Assembly (NCBI GenBank): GCA_916610825.1
Contig: OU744448.1
Coordinates: 2,653,501-2,717,500 of the forward strand
Length of the DNA stretch: 64,000 bases
Direction: 5' to 3'
Source of the DNA: Haliclystus octoradiatus
Lineage: Eukaryota; Cnidaria; Staurozoa; Stauromedusae; Haliclystidae
The notes beneath the pieces were generated by a model that saw only the letters and a list, made by a program, of their open reading frames with translations, was not told the origin of the DNA and made no database searches. Both the position numbers and the translations under genes were made by a program. Below are positions 1 through 15,000 of the stretch, piece by piece. Position 1 is the stretch's first letter. The number at the start of each line of letters is the position of its first letter.

Positions 1-10
1 TGATTTAAAT

Positions 11-3000
11 ATGTTTTTAGAAGAGGAATGGAATGATGATAATGATGGCGCTCTATCCAAACAGTTGTTTGGCAAATTTCAGAAATCCTCTTCCAGTTTG
101 GAGATTGGAAAGAATAAAAAGAAGAAGTCAAAACAAAACCTAGAACTGAAGCTTGATCAATCTGAAAATGTAAAAACTGAGCCAGAACAGACATCTGTAA
201 AGAAGAAAAAAAGAAAATTGGAATATGAAGAACATTCAAAAAGCAAATTAAATCCTTCAAGGACTGACATTTGCAAAGAATCTATTGTGATTGAAGAAAG
301 TAAAGAACTTTCAAACTCAAAGTTTGGAAAACAATCACCTAAACATAAGGATAAGACAACAGGTTTAGCCAAAACTTCCAAAGATCCAAAAATATCTGAT
401 CCAGAACAGAAATTTGTTAAAGTTAAAAAGCGAAAAATTGAATCCATCATCCAAGCGAAAAAAAATAATTCAAATCCATCAACGCGGGACATTAGAACTG
501 CAGTAGAAGAAAGAAAATCATCCTTACATGCAAAACCTGATACAAAATCAAAAAATCCCAAGAAAAAGAATTTAGCCCAGACTTCCATCAAAGATAAAAA
601 AATATCTAAGCCGAAACAGACAACAGTAAATACGAATCAGCCGTTAAAAGATATTTTGAAAACATCAATGTGTGACATTTCTGAAGAAGCTCTTGTGGAT
701 GAAAAAATTAAAGAGCCTTCAAGTTTAAAACAAAGTATTCGTAATCCGAAGAAAAATTTCAAAACTACTGTAGATCATCATAATACCCTCAAAGCCACTA
801 TTAACGAACAATATTCTACCAAAAGTAATACCGCTAGTAAATCGTATCTCTCAAAAGCTAAATTGAAATTAGATGGAGCCAGATTTAGATGGATTAATGA
901 ACAACTTTATACAAAACAAAGTGATGCTTCTAAAGAAATGTTTAATGAAGATCCTCATTTATTTGAAATTTATCATCAAGGATTCGAATCTCAAGTCAAA
1001 AGTTGGCCTGTCAATCCTATCAATGTTATTATTGCTTCAATCAAAGAAAGGTTAGTATTTTTTTTAAGCTTGAACTTCTTAAACATCTAGCCTATAGATA
1101 CCAGGGTCCAACAAAAGATTTAACCTTTCGGAATCTTGAAACGTTTTCAGAATTTTTTGTTGAGGTTTGGCCTATAAATTGGAAATTATAAACTTTCTTC
1201 AGAATTTTCTCTAGCCTACTGGGATCTATACGCTATACTTGGTGTTATACGTTTCAAAAGTATATAAGCAATTGTTAACGTATAATGCAGTACTTGATGT
1301 TTGGATTTATGACATGTTTCTATCGTTGCCGTATGATTTCCTAGGAACCAAGAAATCGGGATGAACATGTGGGCAAATCCGGTTATATTTGTCCAGCAAT
1401 ATATAACCCAGGTAATCTTCACCAACCGTGGCTTATGGGCTATGACAGAGGCTATAGAAAGCAAACGTCGTAGTTCGATTCCTTGTCTGAAATATTATTT
1501 CATTTTAATTTATTTTTATTTTTAAAATCGTTTTCTCAACTACAGTGAAACCTGTAGGCCTATATAACAGCCAGCTATGAGAGGTAGATAAATTGACCAT
1601 TATATATAGGTGGTCTTTATATACAGGGCTATTTGAATATAATCAATTATTTTATATATTGCAAAAGTGACCACTATAGACAGGTGGCTGCTATATAGAG
1701 GTGGCCGTTATAACAGGTTTGACTGTATTAAGTTTATCAATGATTGTTATTCGCTTGTGTCTCTAAATAAGAGTGATGTGAAACATTAAAATTGACCTGA
1801 TTGGGATCAATGTTTACTATGAACTAAAATGCTGATTAATATCTATGACGTTATTAGTAGCCTTTTCAACTAGGGTTGTAAAGGGGGTCATGTTGACCCT
1901 TCACATTTTGAGATAATCTACAATCACGTTTCAATTCATGTTTACAATGTCGCTCCGGATTCCAATCTATCTTAACACATTTCACAATACTTGTATGTTT
2001 ACTGTTTAGTTTATTATTTAAGTTTGTAAATTATGTGCTATGTGATCTTGAGATCAGGTAGGGGATGTGTGATTTATGTTTAGATATATTGCGTATTGTC
2101 TCTTCCTGTGATCATAGTCGTAATGTAATTTATGATGTACTGTAAAAGTTCTTGTGAAGTCTGCCAGCTGACTGCGGTATTGCAGGTCAGCCGTGATTGT
2201 TATATATAAACAGAGTTTGAAGTTTTATCAAGTGACAAGCGTTTAGAGTTCGTTGAGGGACCAGTGATTTGAGAATTATTTGAATCAATTTCTGTTTCGT
2301 TTATGTCTCCCTCATATCGACCATAGTCTCACAATACTGTTTACCAAGTTTACATTTTGACAGTGAGTCTACGAACAGGCTACCCTTTGAGGAGGAGGAT
2401 TAGCTCAGATGGCAGAGCAACCGAACTTCAGCTAGGATCATATCTGATCGACTGTGGTTCAAATCTCCCTAAGGTCAACTTAGTCTTGTCTTTATCTGAA
2501 ACATCAAATGAGTACCATCTGAGGATGGCGGTTGGAACGGTCCAGAGGGAATTGCATTGTGAGTAGCTGCGGCAAATCGTTGCGCATTGACAATCAAGAC
2601 CTATGTGACATGAAATCTGTTGAAATTGATCTGCAGTGCCGCGGCTGAGATCAACAAAGAGCGTTTAAAATCATTGCTCTTTATAGCGAAAAAAGCCACT
2701 CATCTACAAATAGAGGAGTGGTACGGGTGCCTTCGGTAGGGCGACACCATCTATATTACTATTACATTACCCTTCACAACCTTCTTCAATATATAAATTC
2801 TTTTGCTTATCTACAATCAAACATGCTATAACGGTCACCTCTACACAGTAGCCGTCTGTACATATATAGGGAACATTCTAGCAATGTCAAAAAATTGTTT
2901 TCTATTGAATCAATCCTGTATATAAAGGTCACCTGCATATAGTGGCCAGTTTTTCTACCATTCTTGGATTGTTGTTATATACACGTTTCTGTGTACAGTC

Positions 3001-6000
3001 GAACTCGGTTAATATCCCCTTTTTTAATGTCCCACCTTGCTTAATATCCCCATATAAAACTGATTTCTATGTTCCATTCTCCATACAAACTCTCATAATA
3101 ATGCATCGCTTAATATCCCACCTCGCTTAATGTCCCGCTTTTCTTCTCTTCCAGAGGGGGGATATTAAGCAAGTTCGAATGTATTAGTAAATTATTGCAT
3201 CCAAATTTTTAACTTTTATACATTTCAGACATCAAGACAGTGTTATAGCTGATTTTGGATGTGGCGAAGCAATTCTTTCAAGGAGTATTCCCAATAAGGT
3301 TTATTCCTTTGATTTAATTGCTGCAAATGAATTTGTAACAGCATGTGACATGAAACGGGTAATTATGATCCAAATTTGTCTTAAACTTAGGTTAGCAGGC
3401 CTATGTCTAATTGTTTAGAAGTGTGTCTACATTATTCTGTTTCGTAATTAACTACGCCTACATTGTTATTGTTTAAAGCATAGCCTACCATTTACCATCA
3501 CGCCTTGTTGGCTCAAACTTGAAAAATGAATGACATAGAGTTTTCAAGTGTTCAAAACAGTTGTGTTTTTCTGTTGAAAGTGTTCAAACGCAATTTTTTT
3601 AGGCTCTTATTCTAGTACATGTCATGTGCACGTTGATTACAAATTACAACCTGTTTGTTTGCATGGAACATGTAAGGACTTTGTAAGCCCTTTCAACAAC
3701 TTTGAGGGATTGTTGTAAGACTATATCCCTGTCTACCTTGATACAGAACAATGTTTATTTTGCCTTCAAGTTTTCCAACAATTTATTTTGGTTTGTGTGA
3801 TACTGCACTTGTGTTCATAGATCCCATAGGATAAACAATCCATCGACGAGCAGTACCTTACGTTCCTTGATGTTGAACAAATGATAATCTTGTGTTTTAA
3901 TTTGCTGATAATTAAGTTCACGTTGTGTCATAGAATAGCTTGCTTAATATCATTATCCGTCCTCCAGTACGGATAAAAAGTGGGATATTAGGCTACGTAG
4001 GAATAGTAGAATTTATATGGAGAATTGAACATAGAAGTCAATTTTATGTGGGGATATTTAAGTAAGTTGGGGTCATTAAAGAGGAGATAGTAACTGTGTC
4101 CAATATGTTATATTGTTAGGTTCCTTTGGATGACCAATCTGTTGATGTAGCTGTTTTCTGTTTGTCTTTAATGGGTATTAACATTTCTGATTTTTTAAAA
4201 GAAGCTCACAGAGTGACGAGAAAAGGGTGAGGCATAGTAATACGTATAACATAATCTCTCTTACAGTCTGTGTAATAATTTCATCAACTGTGATAAAAAA
4301 AGCAAAAGGTGGAATAAAGCTAAGATTGAATAATTTAGAATCTTGGAAATGCTGAAAACCTACTGGATACATACTGAAATGGGATCGGGTTCTGAAACCA
4401 TACTGAAATCCAGGAGACACTAAATGTAGAATCTTTTCATCCTACTGAAATACTGCTGAATGTACCTTAAAATTTGAAAGCTACTGATCAGAGAAAAGAG
4501 CCTAATTTAGTAGCCTATTGAGCAGGTTTTCAAAATTCAATACAGTCAAACCTGTTATAACGGTCACCTCTGTAAGGCGGCCACCTGTCTAGAGCAGAGC
4601 CATCTATTTACAAGAGTTGGGACACTTCTGCCATTTTTGTATCTTTTTGCCTGGACCCGAGCACGTTTTTAACAGTGCGCATGTGCAGGAGAATGTTGTG
4701 TGTTTTTTCAGCGATATTGTATTGTATTTTTTCGCGCGTTTCACTTGAAATGATTGAGAACCTGTTTTCAAAAGAACAAAGATGGCATCCAAATATCACG
4801 TGACTGGCATCTGTCCAATTGGAGACGATAGCGGCACATGAAAGCGTGTCCCAACTCTTGTAAATAGATGGCTCTGGTCTAGAGTGGTCACTCTTGCAAT
4901 GTCTAAAATAGTATTTTCTATTGAATCCAACCTGTATATAAAGGCCACCTGTCTATAATGGCCAATTTATCTACCTCTCCTAGCTGGCCGTTATATACAG
5001 GTTTCACTGTAGTGATATTTCAATAGATTTCAATAGAGACCGAGCGCCACATATTTAAAACGGTAGGTTTCTCCGGGCAACTTGCAATTCACATAAAATG
5101 TTAATAAAAATACCATAAGTACTTTCCCATTTCTTGTTTTAGTCAAATTTTATTGTGGAGCTCACCAGCGATTAATTTAGAAATCATTTCACGGTCAGAG
5201 CCCTCTTAATTCATACATTTCGTGTTTTTGTCATGCTTTTATGGATAAGCAAAATCATGGGAAAACAAAAGAATCAAAGACCTTGAAGCTCGCATGCAGC
5301 ATTTTCTCAAAACGATAAAAAGGCTTTGACCATGAATCATGAAATATAAATTGGATTTTTGAAGGGTTCACAATAAAATTTAATTGAAACAAGAAATAAG
5401 GAATTGTTTACCATATTTTATGAACACTTTTATGTGATTTTCAAGTTGCCCGGAGAAACCTGCCGTTTTAGTTCTGTGGCGCTCGGTCTAATAAGACCCA
5501 TAGTCTATAGTAGTTAGTTTATTTTGATCTTATAAAGGGCTGTTTATATAGATGTCGCTATTGTTTTACTAATTGTGACATGTGCTCCTGTAACAGGTGT
5601 TTTTTTCCCAATTTGAGAGACTGCAATAAACGCAACATGGCGATATTTATGTATCAAAGTAATTTGTATATAGCACATAAGTCAATGTGTATATCTTTTA
5701 CCAGCACTCAATAAAAGTTAACAAATTTTATTTTTAACAGTGGTACATTGAAGATTGCAGAAGTAGTCAGCAGATTTGATGACTTGAAATCATTTATTAG
5801 CAAAGTATCATCCATGGGTTTTCGTCTTTTATCCAAGGTAATTTACGATTATTAAATTGAATATCCCCCACGCAAATATGATTTATTCCTTAAATATTAG
5901 ACTCTATAAGCTAGCTAAGATGGAAGGTCTAGCTTGGAAAGTAATCAGACTTCAGATTTCATCAGGCTGATTGAATGGTGTCCAGAGAGATTTGCATTCA

Positions 6001-9000
6001 CAGTAGCTTCGATGCATCGTTGCGCATTGACAATCGAGGCCTCATGCCATCGAAAATCAAAACTTTTACTTAGCGACTTGATTACTTTTCCATGTTTTTT
6101 TTTCGATAAGGTGATAAATATTTTTTGAGAAATATAAGCATTTGAAAAAATGAGAATTTCAAATCTTGACAAACGGAGAATGAAAGTTAAGTGGTGTCAT
6201 ACTGTAAAATTTTGATTTTTCGATTTTTTATGCGTCGACCCTATTGATCTGCAGTTTAACATCTGAGATCAATCTAGGGAGCATTTACAATCATTGCTCT
6301 TAGTTAGCGAAAAGAGCCACTTCTCTGGAAATAGAAAAAATAGTTCGGGGTGCCTTCGATAGGGCAATGCCATCTATCTGTAAATCCAGTAATGGTCGAT
6401 ATTGCAATGTCCAAGATAGTATTTTCTACTGGACATTGGATATTATTATTCATTGGCCTACTACTACTGCATTATCTAGCTGTGTATTAGTTAAAACTGA
6501 ACCCCAGTAATTTTCAATTCGCATCGAAACGAGATGATCTTAAAATAGCTTTTGAGGCCAATTCTCAGTGATTTTGCCTTGGCAAAACAGATCAAAATGT
6601 TAGGAAATGATCGATATTGTGTTAACAAAGATAGACTTTTGAGAATGTTATTGATGTCGGACAAAGACGTCGTTTTTAAATTTGAATTATTCAATGCTTG
6701 AGGATGTTAAATACATTTTATTTGGTTGATTTTCACAAAGGTACGATAATATTATGGCCTGTTTAAAACTCTTTAAAACCCAAATCTGAGTTAGACTATC
6801 TTGGTTCTATTATAATATCTTGATGTTGATAGTAGAGATTATCGGCTTTTCTACCGATAAGTTTAATGAGGAAATTTAAGGAGTCGATGATAAAACCGGT
6901 AAAGATACTAGCTTTTGTGCACTATAGCAAGGTATTATACTGATACACATTTGCGTGAAGTATTACTTACCAATTATAGTTATTAACCATGAATTTGTTT
7001 GGATAATGAGGAAAATTAAGGAGTCGATGATAAAACCCGTAAAGATACGAACTTTTGTGCACTATAGTAAGGTATTATACTGATACACATTTGCGTGAGG
7101 TATCACTTATCAATTATAGTTATTAACGATGAATTTGTTTGGATCAAATTATTCGTGTATAATAGTAGAGATTATCGGCTTTTGTACCGATAAGTTTAAT
7201 GAGGAAAATTAAGGAGTCGATGATAAAACCCGTAAAGATACGAACTTTTGTGCACTATAGCAAGGTATTATACTGATACACATTTGCGTGAAGTATTACT
7301 TACCAATTATAGTTATTAACCATGAATTTGTTTGGATAATGAGGAAAATTAAGGAGTCGATGATAAAACCCGTAAAGATACGAACTTTTGTGCACTATAG
7401 CAAGGTATTATACTGATACACCTTTGAATGAAGTATTATTTACCAATTATGGTTACTAACCATGAATTTGTTGGATAAAATTATACATGTTTAATAGTAA
7501 GGAATACGGCTTGTTTCCCGATGAGTGTAATGAGGAAAATATTTCCCGATGAGTTTACTCAAAGCAATGGTAGATGATAACAGAGTAAAACACCTGGCGC
7601 ATTTATTGGAGTCTTTTTTCAATTGTTTATTTAGACATTCCCGCTTTTCTACATAAACTCTTCGAAAAACTTTTAAAAATCGCGCGTGTTATTTATTGTT
7701 CTCGCGCGGGAAAATTTTAAGTTTAACGTAGAAACATTTACAAAATGGCGGTTATCGATGAAAGTTAACGTAGAAAATCGCGAAAATAAAATTTTCTACA
7801 TACAACTTTTCTTCATTAATAAAGTTTATATGCTCGACCGTTACTTGAATCCTGTACACAAGTATGGAATCCTTGGCTTTCAAAAGACATCATCTGTATT
7901 GAAAAAGTTAAAAAAAGTTATTCACGCGGTTGATTTGCAAACGATGTAAAATTCCATACAACAATTATAATCATAGATTAAAGATATTAGATTTACAAAC
8001 TTTGGAGTATCGTCGTATTATTTATGACCTATGTATGTGCTACAAAATCATATATGTCGACATTTCAAAGAACACCATGTTCCAATTAGACACATCACCA
8101 TACAACACAAGAGGACATTGTAAAAAATTAAAAAACGTATCAACCCGAAACACAAAAGATTATCGTCGCCACTCCTTCTCATTACGTGTAATTGAACCAT
8201 GGAATTTCCTACCAAATTCCCTTATATATATTAACTCCTTTAAATTATTCAAAAATGAACTGAAATTAATCGATTTATCCAAATTCTGTAAATGCTTCTA
8301 AACGAGGCTTTATATAAGTGCTGTAATAGCCGAGTGCATATCGTTGCAAAGAAACTCATTGCGAAGAACAGTCGTTGCGAAGAATGGTCGTTGCGAAGAA
8401 ACTCATTGCGAAGAATAGTCGTTGCGAAGAATGGTCGTTGCGAAGAAACTCATTGCGAAGAAACTCATTGCGAAGAACAGTCGTTGCGAAGAATGGTCGT
8501 TGCGAAGAAACTCATTGCGAAGAATAGTCGTTGCGAAGAATGGTCGTTGCAAAGAAACTCATTGCGAAGAACAGTCTGTATTGTATTGTATTGTCACGTG
8601 CCCTCTTTGCCATACTATGGCAAGCACATCTTAAATGAGTACAAGGCTAAAATTTACATAATATCTTAATTTTATCAACTTTATGTGTACATTGATAAAT
8701 CTAACTGTGAGTTTACTTAATCAATATAGTGAGCTATTACTACTATACCGACGGTAATTTGATTTTTTCCGGTTATTTTCCGTTTCTTATTTCTATGTAC
8801 ATTTTTATCCAAGTGTTTGCTCTTTGAAGGCCTTGTAAATCTGCTTGCTCTATGTCATTGATCGTTATGGGCTCATTATTATTCTCGTCTTTAGTCATTT
8901 TTTTCACAGTGATGCATTCAATCAAATGATCTAAAGACTCCAATTCTAATCCACAGCAACACATTCTTCTCTTTCCCAAATTGTTTCCTATGTCAGTCAT

Positions 9001-12000
9001 TTCCAGTCTCAACCTCAGCAACTCACTCGCCTCACTTATTCCTATTACATTCAAATATTCCTGCCTTTGATATTGCTGCTTCTTCTGGTATCTTAACTTC
9101 TTCATCTTTTTCTCTTTTTCTGTACTTGTTCTATTCACTTCCTCCTGTATCTTTTCTTTTATAATTTCTTTCCACTCTTGCTTCGTAGCCCTGGTTGCTT
9201 CCAATTCATCTATTTTCAATTCTTCTGCCATTCTTTTGGTTTCACCGTACCAGCTTGTTTCCGTATCTTGGTTTATCTGCTCTAATAAGACCTTTTTACC
9301 TAATCGTTCGTCGTCTGATGTTATTATGTTTTGAAAAAGTATTAGGCGTTGATATGCTATGTACATACTGATGGGCCACATACCAATTTCTTTCAGAATT
9401 CCCCAATAGGGGGTACTGTTGGGTAATTTTAGAATTCTTTTTAGTGCTGTGGATTGAATTTTCTCCAGCCTTTCTAAGTCAACTTTCCTTAATGTAGTCC
9501 AAACTTCTAGATTATAAATTACTGTTGGAATTACTGTTTTTTCGTACATAAGCAGCTGAGCGCTAGTGCTGTATTTCCCAAGGTGCTCCTCTCTCCCTAT
9601 TCGCTTTAGTTCCTTGGTAATTCCGTGCATGTTGTTCTCAATCTGCTCAATTTGTCTTTCTGCTGTCCCACTGCTATTAATCCAGTTTCCAAGGTATTTA
9701 TACTCTTTAGTTTTGCTGACTTTTCCTCTTTTCAATTTTATATAATTTTATATAATTGGTCTTATTGATACTGAATGTGAACTTCTTTTTCTCTTCCATC
9801 AGTGCAAGGTTATTCCCTGTTATTTCTATGGTCTCTTTGCTCCCTGCAACTGCAATATCATCTACATATATCAGTGCTTGTATTGCTAAATTGGGTGAAA
9901 CAATTGTACTTGATGGTTTACCCACATTGTTTTTTAAATCAGTACTGACACAGCATAGCTGAGGACCATATACAGTGCCTTGTTTCACAATGTTTTTTAT
10001 ATGTATTTCAGGAGTATTTCCATGGGGTGTTCGAATAGTTATTCTTGCATTTCGATTTAAGTTATGATTTGTAGCCACTTCTCTCGCCCGCATCCCTGCC
10101 GTGTGTAGGTTCACAAGACAGTCCTCTAGCCATAACTTGTCAAAGCATTTTTCTGCATCGGCAAACAGTATATATGTGGATTTATTTAGTCTTTTGTTGT
10201 TATCTAATACCATCAATAGAGCCAGCCAATTGTCTTTTGTTGATCTTCTCTTTCTGCCACCATTCTGAAAAGTGCAAAATTGGACATCGTCCTGTGTTTT
10301 CCCCATTATCAACTTTTCATACAGCTTGCTCAATATGCTGGTTAAGTTGTTGCGAAGAATGGTCATTGCGAAGAAACTCATTGCGAAGAAACTCATTGCG
10401 AAGAACAGTCGTTGCGAAGAATGGTCGTTGCGAAGAAACTCATTGAGAAGAAACTCATTGCGAAGAATAGTCGTTGCGAAGAATGGTCGTTGCGAAGAAA
10501 CTCATTGCGAAGAACAGTCGTTGCGAAGAACAGTCGTTGCGAAGAATGGTCGTTGCGAAGAAACTCATTTTTTCACAAGATCACAAGATCACATCTTTCG
10601 CGCCAACAAAGATGGCTGCTTAAAATTTTCGTAAATATTTAAGTACGCAATTAATTGCTTTCAAACGTATTTTGGAGGTAGTTTAAAGAAGAATTCGGGA
10701 CAAAACTTGTAGGCAACAATTGATTGATTATGTTTATTATTATTGATTAGTATTTATTATTGAAATGAATGAATCAGAATCTGAAAAGATTCAGTGGAAT
10801 CAGAGTATTGTAAAAACTTTGATTGATAATATCCGTGAAAAGGAGATGTTATGGAACCCCTATAATGTATCATACACTAATAGGCAAGCACAGGACACAG
10901 CTTGGAGAGATATTGCAGAAAGTATTGGTTTGATAGACAGGAGTGTACAGATAAAATTGAAATGGAGAGACTTGAAATATACTCTAAGAAAGAAGTTGAA
11001 AGTTGCAGCATCGGAGGCAATAAAAGCTGGCAAAGCTACTCACAATTTAGAATACAAGTGGGTCTGGATGGAAAGCATGGATTTTATGAAAAACGTTTTG
11101 GTCTCTGAAATGAGACCGACTGCTATCACTGTTGTAGAGGAGTCAGGAGAAGTTCAAAATAAAGTAGATAAATCCAACAGGTCTGAAAATACAGATAAAG
11201 TATCACAGCTAGAAGAATCACAACAAAAATCTTTAGAAACGTCAAATAATGAGATTGAATACACCACCCCACTCACAATAGATACTAATACAGAGTTAAC
11301 AACTGATAATAATACAATAGGAAACAAAGAGGTTGAAGAGAAATTGAAAGCCTTGAGGTATGAAAGCACGGTGAAAGAAAATAAATTACAAGAAGAAAGG
11401 ATACAAAGACTACTAGACGAGAAAACTAAAATGGCAACAAAAGTACGGCATCTTGAAAACCAGGTACGAGAAATGAAAACTAATGCTGATGAACACATAG
11501 AATTGTTGTTCAGACTAGTGAGAAAGGTGAATGAGACTACCCAAGGTAATGAGAAAAAAACAATAGAACTAGATCTAGAACCAGCTGCACTTGAAGAACA
11601 AATGCAGGGGACAGTTACACAGATAGAAAAATTGCATGAAAGCAAGTAAAAATTTAAGAGAATGAACGATAAAATGAAAATTGAGCTAAAGCAGTATCAA
11701 GATTTGGTAGAAAAAAATGTAATTGAAAAATCAGCACTTGGTGCAGAAAATAATGAAATCAAAGAGAAAATGAAGGAAATCATTGAAATAAATAAACAAT
11801 TGGAAATAGAGCTCGTAAAACCAGACAGCAGGCAGAACAATGAAGAAAGAGAAGGGTATATCTCAAGAAATGTAGAAGAAACTCCAAAAAGAAGCAAGAC
11901 TTATGAAAGAATCTGTTTAAATTATGCAAAGAATAAAATCTGTAGATTCAATGAAAATTGCAGATATAAGCACGAAGTGATCTGCAGATATTTTCTAAAA

Positions 12001-15000
12001 AATAAATGTAGCAACCAATCATGTAAATATGCACACAATGAAAGTGTAGTTTGTAGATGGCATGAAAACGGAAGCTGTCGTTTTGGAGATAGGTGCAAGT
12101 TCATACATCGTGAAAGTAAAAGCGATGGTCAAAATGGGATAGCTGACAAACTCGAAGCCACAAATCAGCCTAGAAGAAACAAAAATATCCAAAATGAAGA
12201 GAACGAACACCTGCGCTCGTTAGAAAGTCGACAAAAAGAATGGGAAGAAATACAAGAAAGAAAAAATAAAGCATTGCACGAGACAATCATCAACGCAGTA
12301 CAAAAGCAAATACACGAGGAAATACAAGGTATCAAGAAAGACTTCAGACAAAACCCAGGGGTACACTCTACCAATACGTGGCAACCACAGATTCAACAGC
12401 CAATGTATCCAATGTATAGAACAATGCCTTTGCAAAAACAATGACAAGACACAAAAAAAACAATAGAATGCCAAAAAGGACCGACAATTGGGCCAAGAGA
12501 GGAGAAAAACAATCAAGTACGGAACAGAAGGAAAAAAACAATAGAAAAAAAGTTGAATATGTTAAAAGCATATTATGTAAATATTAGAGGAATAAAGTCA
12601 AAAATGGAAAATTTATCTGAAATAATACAAAACATTGATGCAGATGTAATTGGTATAGTAGAAACACATACCAGCAAGACAGATACAACAGAGATAGAAG
12701 GATATCATATATACAGAAATGACAGGAATGACGAAGGGGGAGGAGTTTTGATAGGTGTCAAGAAAAAATATGAAAATGTCACATTGGAAGTAAACAGAAC
12801 AGAAAACAGCATGGAAAGTCTGTGGATCACAATTGGCACCAAGACTAAATATAGAGTAGGAATAGCATATCTCCCAAAAGGAGATGAAGAAAAGAAAACA
12901 ACACTCAAGGCTTCATATGCTACCTTAAAAGAAGAAATTACCAAAGGTCAAGATGAAGGGGAAAGAATAATTGTAATGGGAGATTTTAATTGTAAAGTGG
13001 GTGACGCAATCACTGGAAACCACATTGAAGTAACCAAAGGTGGACGGATGTTTAAAAAAATTGATGAAATATTGTGGTATGGCAATTATAAATAGTTGGA
13101 AGGAATGTCAGGGTGTGTGGACTAGAGTACAAGGGACGAATCATTCAGTTTTGGACTACGTTATTATAGAGCAGGGTTGTGTAAGAGATCTGAAATCAGT
13201 AATAATAGACGAGGAAAAGTTATATACCCCATATAGAGTACTTAAAAAAGAAAAAGATGTAATTATTAGATACAGCGACCACAGAGCAATAATAATGGAG
13301 TTTAAAGGACAGTTGTCAAGCAGCAGAAAAACAGAAAATAGCAGGCTTCTAAATAAAAAAGAATTAAAAAAATACAATAGCTTACTACAGGAACACGAAG
13401 TGTCAAACATATTTGATAGTCAGGAAACAACCCAAGAGCAATATTCAGAATGGACAAAAACAATTATGGAAATCAAAGAAAGATGCAAAACAACAGTAAA
13501 ACGAAAACATTGTACCAACAAACAAAGATTATTAATGGCTGCAAAACGGAAAGTTAAATTACAATACAGAAATGCCAGTAACAAGGAACAGTTGGAAAAA
13601 AGAAAAAGATTTATCACAAACCACATTTATGAAGAACAGCAACAAGCACAAGCAAAACGGATAACGCGAACAGTGGAGTCATTACAAAACAAAGGAAATG
13701 GATTGAAGGAGGAAAAGTTTTGGGAGTTTCGCAGGAGGATAAAAGGAAAGCAAGAAGAGCTACCTATAGCCATGATAGATGAAAACGGTGAAAAACAAGA
13801 AGAAAAATCTGAGATATTGCAAATATTCCGAAATTTTTATATAGATTTGTTCAAAGGAGTGCAACCAACGGAGGGCTATGCCCATGAAAATGAAGAAAAA
13901 ATAAACAAGAAATTAACGAATGTAGAAACAGAAGGTAATGCCCAAGAACAACTCAAATACTCTATGGAGGAAGTGGAAAGTATAATCAAATACCTAAATC
14001 GCAACAAAGCACCAGACAGCGAAGGATGGTGAAATGAGATGGTAATTGAAGGAGGATTGGAGATGGTTAAGTCTCTTGCTAAGCTATTCAATAAACTGTC
14101 AGCAGATAACTCCACGCCTATTGAATGGGAGAAAATGGAGATAAAATCAATATTTAAGAACAAGGGATCAAAAACGGAAATGAAAAACAGAAGAGGGATA
14201 TTCTTAACCAGCATATTGAGCAAGCTGTATGAAAAGTTGATAATGGGGAAAACACAGGACGATGTCCAATTTTGCACTTTTCAGAATGGTGGCAGAAAGA
14301 GAAGATCAACAAAAGACAATTGGCTGGCTCTATTGATGGTATTAGATAACAACAAAAGACTAAATAAATCCACATATATACTGTTTGCCGATGCAGAAAA
14401 ATGCTTTGACAAGTTATGGCTAGAGGACTGTCTTGTGGACCTACACACGGCAGGGATGCGGGCGAGAGAAGTGGCTACAATTCATAACTTAAATCGAAAT
14501 GCAAGAATAACTATTCGAACACCCCATGGAAATACTCCTGAAATACATATAAAAAACATTGTGAAACAAGGCACTGTATATGGTCCTCAGCTATGCTGTG
14601 TCAGTACTGATTTAATAAACAATGTGGGTAAACCATCAAGTACAATTGTTTCACCCAATTTAGCAATACAAGCACTGATATATGTAGATGATATTGCAGT
14701 TGCAGGGAGCAAAGAGACCATAGAAATAACAGGGAATAACCTTGCACTGATGGAAGAGAAAAAGAAGTTCACATTCAGTATCAATAAGACCAATTATATA
14801 AAATTATATAAAATTGAAAAGAGGAAAAGTCAGCAAAACTAAAGAGTATAAATACTTTGGAAACTGGATTAATAGCAGTGGGACAGCAGAAAGACAAATT
14901 GAGCAGATTGAGAACAACATGCACGGAATTACCAAGGAACTAAAGCGAATAGGGAGAGAGGAGCACCTTGGGAAATACAGCACTAGCGCTCAGCTGCTTA

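Noticed and set aside
8341-8576. Regular short repeats resembling a CRISPR array
   Set aside because: Units are 15-16 bp with a few recurring spacers, in an animal intron. It is a minisatellite; there are no unique spacers and no cas genes.
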